Below, piece after piece: positions 3,931-5,244 of a DNA stretch of 5,244 nucleotides; the first letter of the stretch is position 1; every line of letters begins with the position of its first letter. Under the pieces are notes generated by a model that was not told the DNA's origin, ran no database searches, and was given only the letters and a program-made list of their open reading frames with translations. The translations under genes and the position numbers were made by a program. The DNA lies in NCBI GenBank assembly GCA_902797455.1, contig CADBTE010000414.1:1-5244 (forward strand), given 5' to 3'. The stretch comes from an uncultured Planctomycetota bacterium (GTDB taxonomy: Bacteria; Planctomycetota; Planctomycetia; Pirellulales; Thermoguttaceae).

Positions 3931-4875
3931 ATGAAATCGGTCCGTCACTTTCTTGATCTGCGCGATTGCACCGTTGCCGAGGTTCAGCGAATCTTGGCGA
4001 TCGCCGACGAACTGAAGGTCGGGTACTTCCGCGGCCAGCGCCCCGTTCTGCTGGAGCGGAAGGTGCTCGGGATGATTTTCGAGAAGATGTCCCTGCGTAC
4101 CCGCGTCAGCTTTGAGGCGGGGATGGCCCACTTGGGGGGAAGCTCGATTATGCTTGAGGAGCAGCATATCGGCTTCGGAAAACGCGAACCGGTTAACGAT
4201 ATCGGCCATGTTCTCAGCTCGATGGTCGACGCGATCGTCTTTCGCGCCAAAAGCCATCAGTCGGTGGTCGAACTGGCCAAGTACTGCACCTGTCCGGTCA
4301 TCAACGCCCTGACCGACCGTTCCCACCCCTGCCAGGCTCTGGCCGACATGATGACCGTCCGTGAAGAATTCGGTCATTTCGACGGTGTTAAAATCGTCTG
4401 GGTCGGCGACTCGAACAATGTCGCCGCCTCGCTGATTGAAGCGGCCGCCAAGCTCGGCGGCGAGGTCGTTGTCTCCTCTCCGAGGGGATATCGCTTCAGC
4501 GACGCCGATCTGGAGCTGTTCACCTCCGGCGAAACCCATCCCGACTTTGTCCTTCGTCAAGAGTCCGACCCGGCCAAAGCCGTCGCCGGTGCCCAGGTCG
4601 TCTGCACCGATGTCTGGGTGAGCATGGGGCAAGAGAAAGAAGAAGCCGAGCGCCGCAAAGCGTTCGCCGATTACCAGGTCAACGAGGCCCTGATGAGCGG
4701 TGCGGCTTCAGACGCGATCTTTATGCACTGTCTTCCGGCCCGCCGCGGATTGGAAGTGACCAGCGGGGTGATCGACGGGGCCGGCAGCCGGATTGTTCAA
4801 GAGGCGTCGAACCGGATGCACGCTCAAAAGGGTTTGCTCGTATGGCTCCTGAACGAAGCGCAGCCGAGTGAATGA
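3931..4875 (+). CDS. argF: Ornithine carbamoyltransferase
   Basis: Makes citrulline from ornithine and carbamoyl phosphate. The 314-residue product has normal length and both domains. The carbamoyl phosphate site reads FEKMSLRTRVSF, with Ser54, Arg56, Thr57 and Arg58 of the STRTR motif kept but Leu55 in place of Thr. Next come DRSHPCQALADM (His132-Gln135), WVGDSNNVAASL, the ornithine-loop DVWVSMG (Asp227-Gly233) and FMHCLPARRG with Cys267. The HCLP and SMG motifs favour the ornithine enzyme over aspartate or acetylornithine carbamoyltransferases. The ATG follows AGAGG by 6 bases and lies 12 bases after the argD stop, so translation is probably coupled. The SLRTR form is, from memory, common in planctomycete-like OTCases. 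Confidence 0.96.
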   Translation: MKSVRHFLDLRDCTVAEVQRILAIADELKVGYFRGQRPVLLERKVLGMIFEKMSLRTRVSFEAGMAHLGGSSIMLEEQHIGFGKREPVNDIGHVLSSMVDAIVFRAKSHQSVVELAKYCTCPVINALTDRSHPCQALADMMTVREEFGHFDGVKIVWVGDSNNVAASLIEAAAKLGGEVVVSSPRGYRFSDADLELFTSGETHPDFVLRQESDPAKAVAGAQVVCTDVWVSMGQEKEEAERRKAFADYQVNEALMSGAASDAIFMHCLPARRGLEVTSGVIDGAGSRIVQEASNRMHAQKGLLVWLLNEAQPSE

Positions 4876-4905
4876 TTCGGGACAGGCAAGAGGGAAAGGA
4901 CCGCC

Positions 4906-5244
4906 ATGATAGAACTTGGTGTCAATATTGATCATATCGCGACTGTCCGTCAGGCCCGCCGCACGGTCGAGCCCGATCCGGTGACCGGGGCGGCCTTGGC
5001 CGAACTGGGGGGGGCCGACGGGATCACCGTCCATCTGCGGGAAGACCGCCGCCATATCTGTGACCGCGACGTTCGGATTTTGCGCCAAACGATTCGTTCC
5101 CGCATGAACCTCGAGATGGCGGTGGCCGACGAGATTGTCGCCATCGCGGCGGAAATCGTCCCCGATCAGGCGACATTGGTCCCCGAGAAACGCCAGGAAG
5201 TGACCACCGAGGGGGGGCTCGACGCGGTCGGCTCTTACGATCGC
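4906..5244 (+). CDS. pdxJ: Pyridoxine 5'-phosphate synthase, N-terminal part; 3' end beyond the window
   Basis: Condenses 3-amino-2-oxopropyl phosphate with 1-deoxyxylulose 5-phosphate to pyridoxine 5'-phosphate in the DXP-dependent vitamin B6 pathway. The 113 codons present, about half of the usual 235-245, match the family closely: LGVNIDHIATVRQARR (Asn7, Asp9, His10, Arg18), ADGITVHLREDRRHI (catalytic His43), RMNLEMA (catalytic Glu70) and LVPEKRQEVTTEGGLD. The ATG follows AAAGGA (4895-4900) by 5 bases and lies 30 bases after the argF stop with no terminator between, so it appears to be the fourth gene of the operon. The frame is open to the last base. A run of eight G at 5007-5014 is in frame (CTG GGG GGG GCC). 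Confidence 0.95.
   Translation, partial: MIELGVNIDHIATVRQARRTVEPDPVTGAALAELGGADGITVHLREDRRHICDRDVRILRQTIRSRMNLEMAVADEIVAIAAEIVPDQATLVPEKRQEVTTEGGLDAVGSYDR

Noticed and set aside
2743..4632. A 629-codon open frame on the minus strand across argD and argF
   Set aside because: It is antisense to two clearly conserved genes and its wording shows no motifs; GC-rich codon bias in the real genes readily keeps the opposite strand open.
5007..5014. Run of eight G in pdxJ as a phase-variation tract
   Set aside because: It encodes the conserved LGGADGIT segment of a housekeeping enzyme and the frame is intact; no sign of switching.

Overview
The window looks like a piece of a GC-rich Gram-negative bacterial chromosome. 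It holds housekeeping genes and shows no phage, transposon, CRISPR or tRNA signal. The wording of several proteins resembles the forms I associate with Planctomycetota or a close relative: ArgB with an N-terminal helix and a VQGRRYTDD motif, ArgD with TLAKTICSGVAAGAML around the PLP lysine, and OTCase with SLRTR in place of STRTR. That placement is inference from memory, not a database result.

Layout. Positions 1-694 carry two leftward genes. The first is a 77-residue coiled-coil/proline-rich protein of unknown function (694-461). The second is the N-terminal part of an exported endonuclease/exonuclease/phosphatase (EEP) family hydrolase (492 to beyond the left edge). They overlap by 32 bases. 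Positions 695-1206 are a roughly 510-base non-coding divergent region with several inverted repeats. These include a terminator-like hairpin facing left with no visible gene upstream of it, and two hairpins close to the next gene. A stand-alone bS18 ribosomal protein gene (rpsR, 1207-1515) follows. It is not beside rpsF, ssb or rplI.

From 1795 onward is a tight rightward operon: argB (acetylglutamate kinase), argD (acetylornithine aminotransferase), argF (ornithine carbamoyltransferase) and the start of pdxJ (pyridoxine 5'-phosphate synthase, cut by the right edge). ArgB, ArgD and ArgF catalyse the phosphorylation, transamination and carbamoylation steps on the way to citrulline. PdxJ makes the vitamin B6 precursor of PLP, the cofactor of ArgD. 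The argC and deacetylation steps must be encoded elsewhere.

The most interesting part is the 279-base gap between rpsR and argB (1516-1794). By hand pairing it folds into four nearly back-to-back helices: 1518-1547, 1555-1598, a 15-bp long-range helix 1606-1620/1696-1710, and an 11-bp GC-rich hairpin 1720-1758 whose loop carries eight T. A weaker stem (1695-1699/1724-1728) sits just before the T run and competes with the last two helices, which is the arrangement expected of a transcription attenuator or riboswitch. I recognise no known RNA family in it. It is my main candidate for an undescribed regulatory element and needs covariation and transcript evidence.
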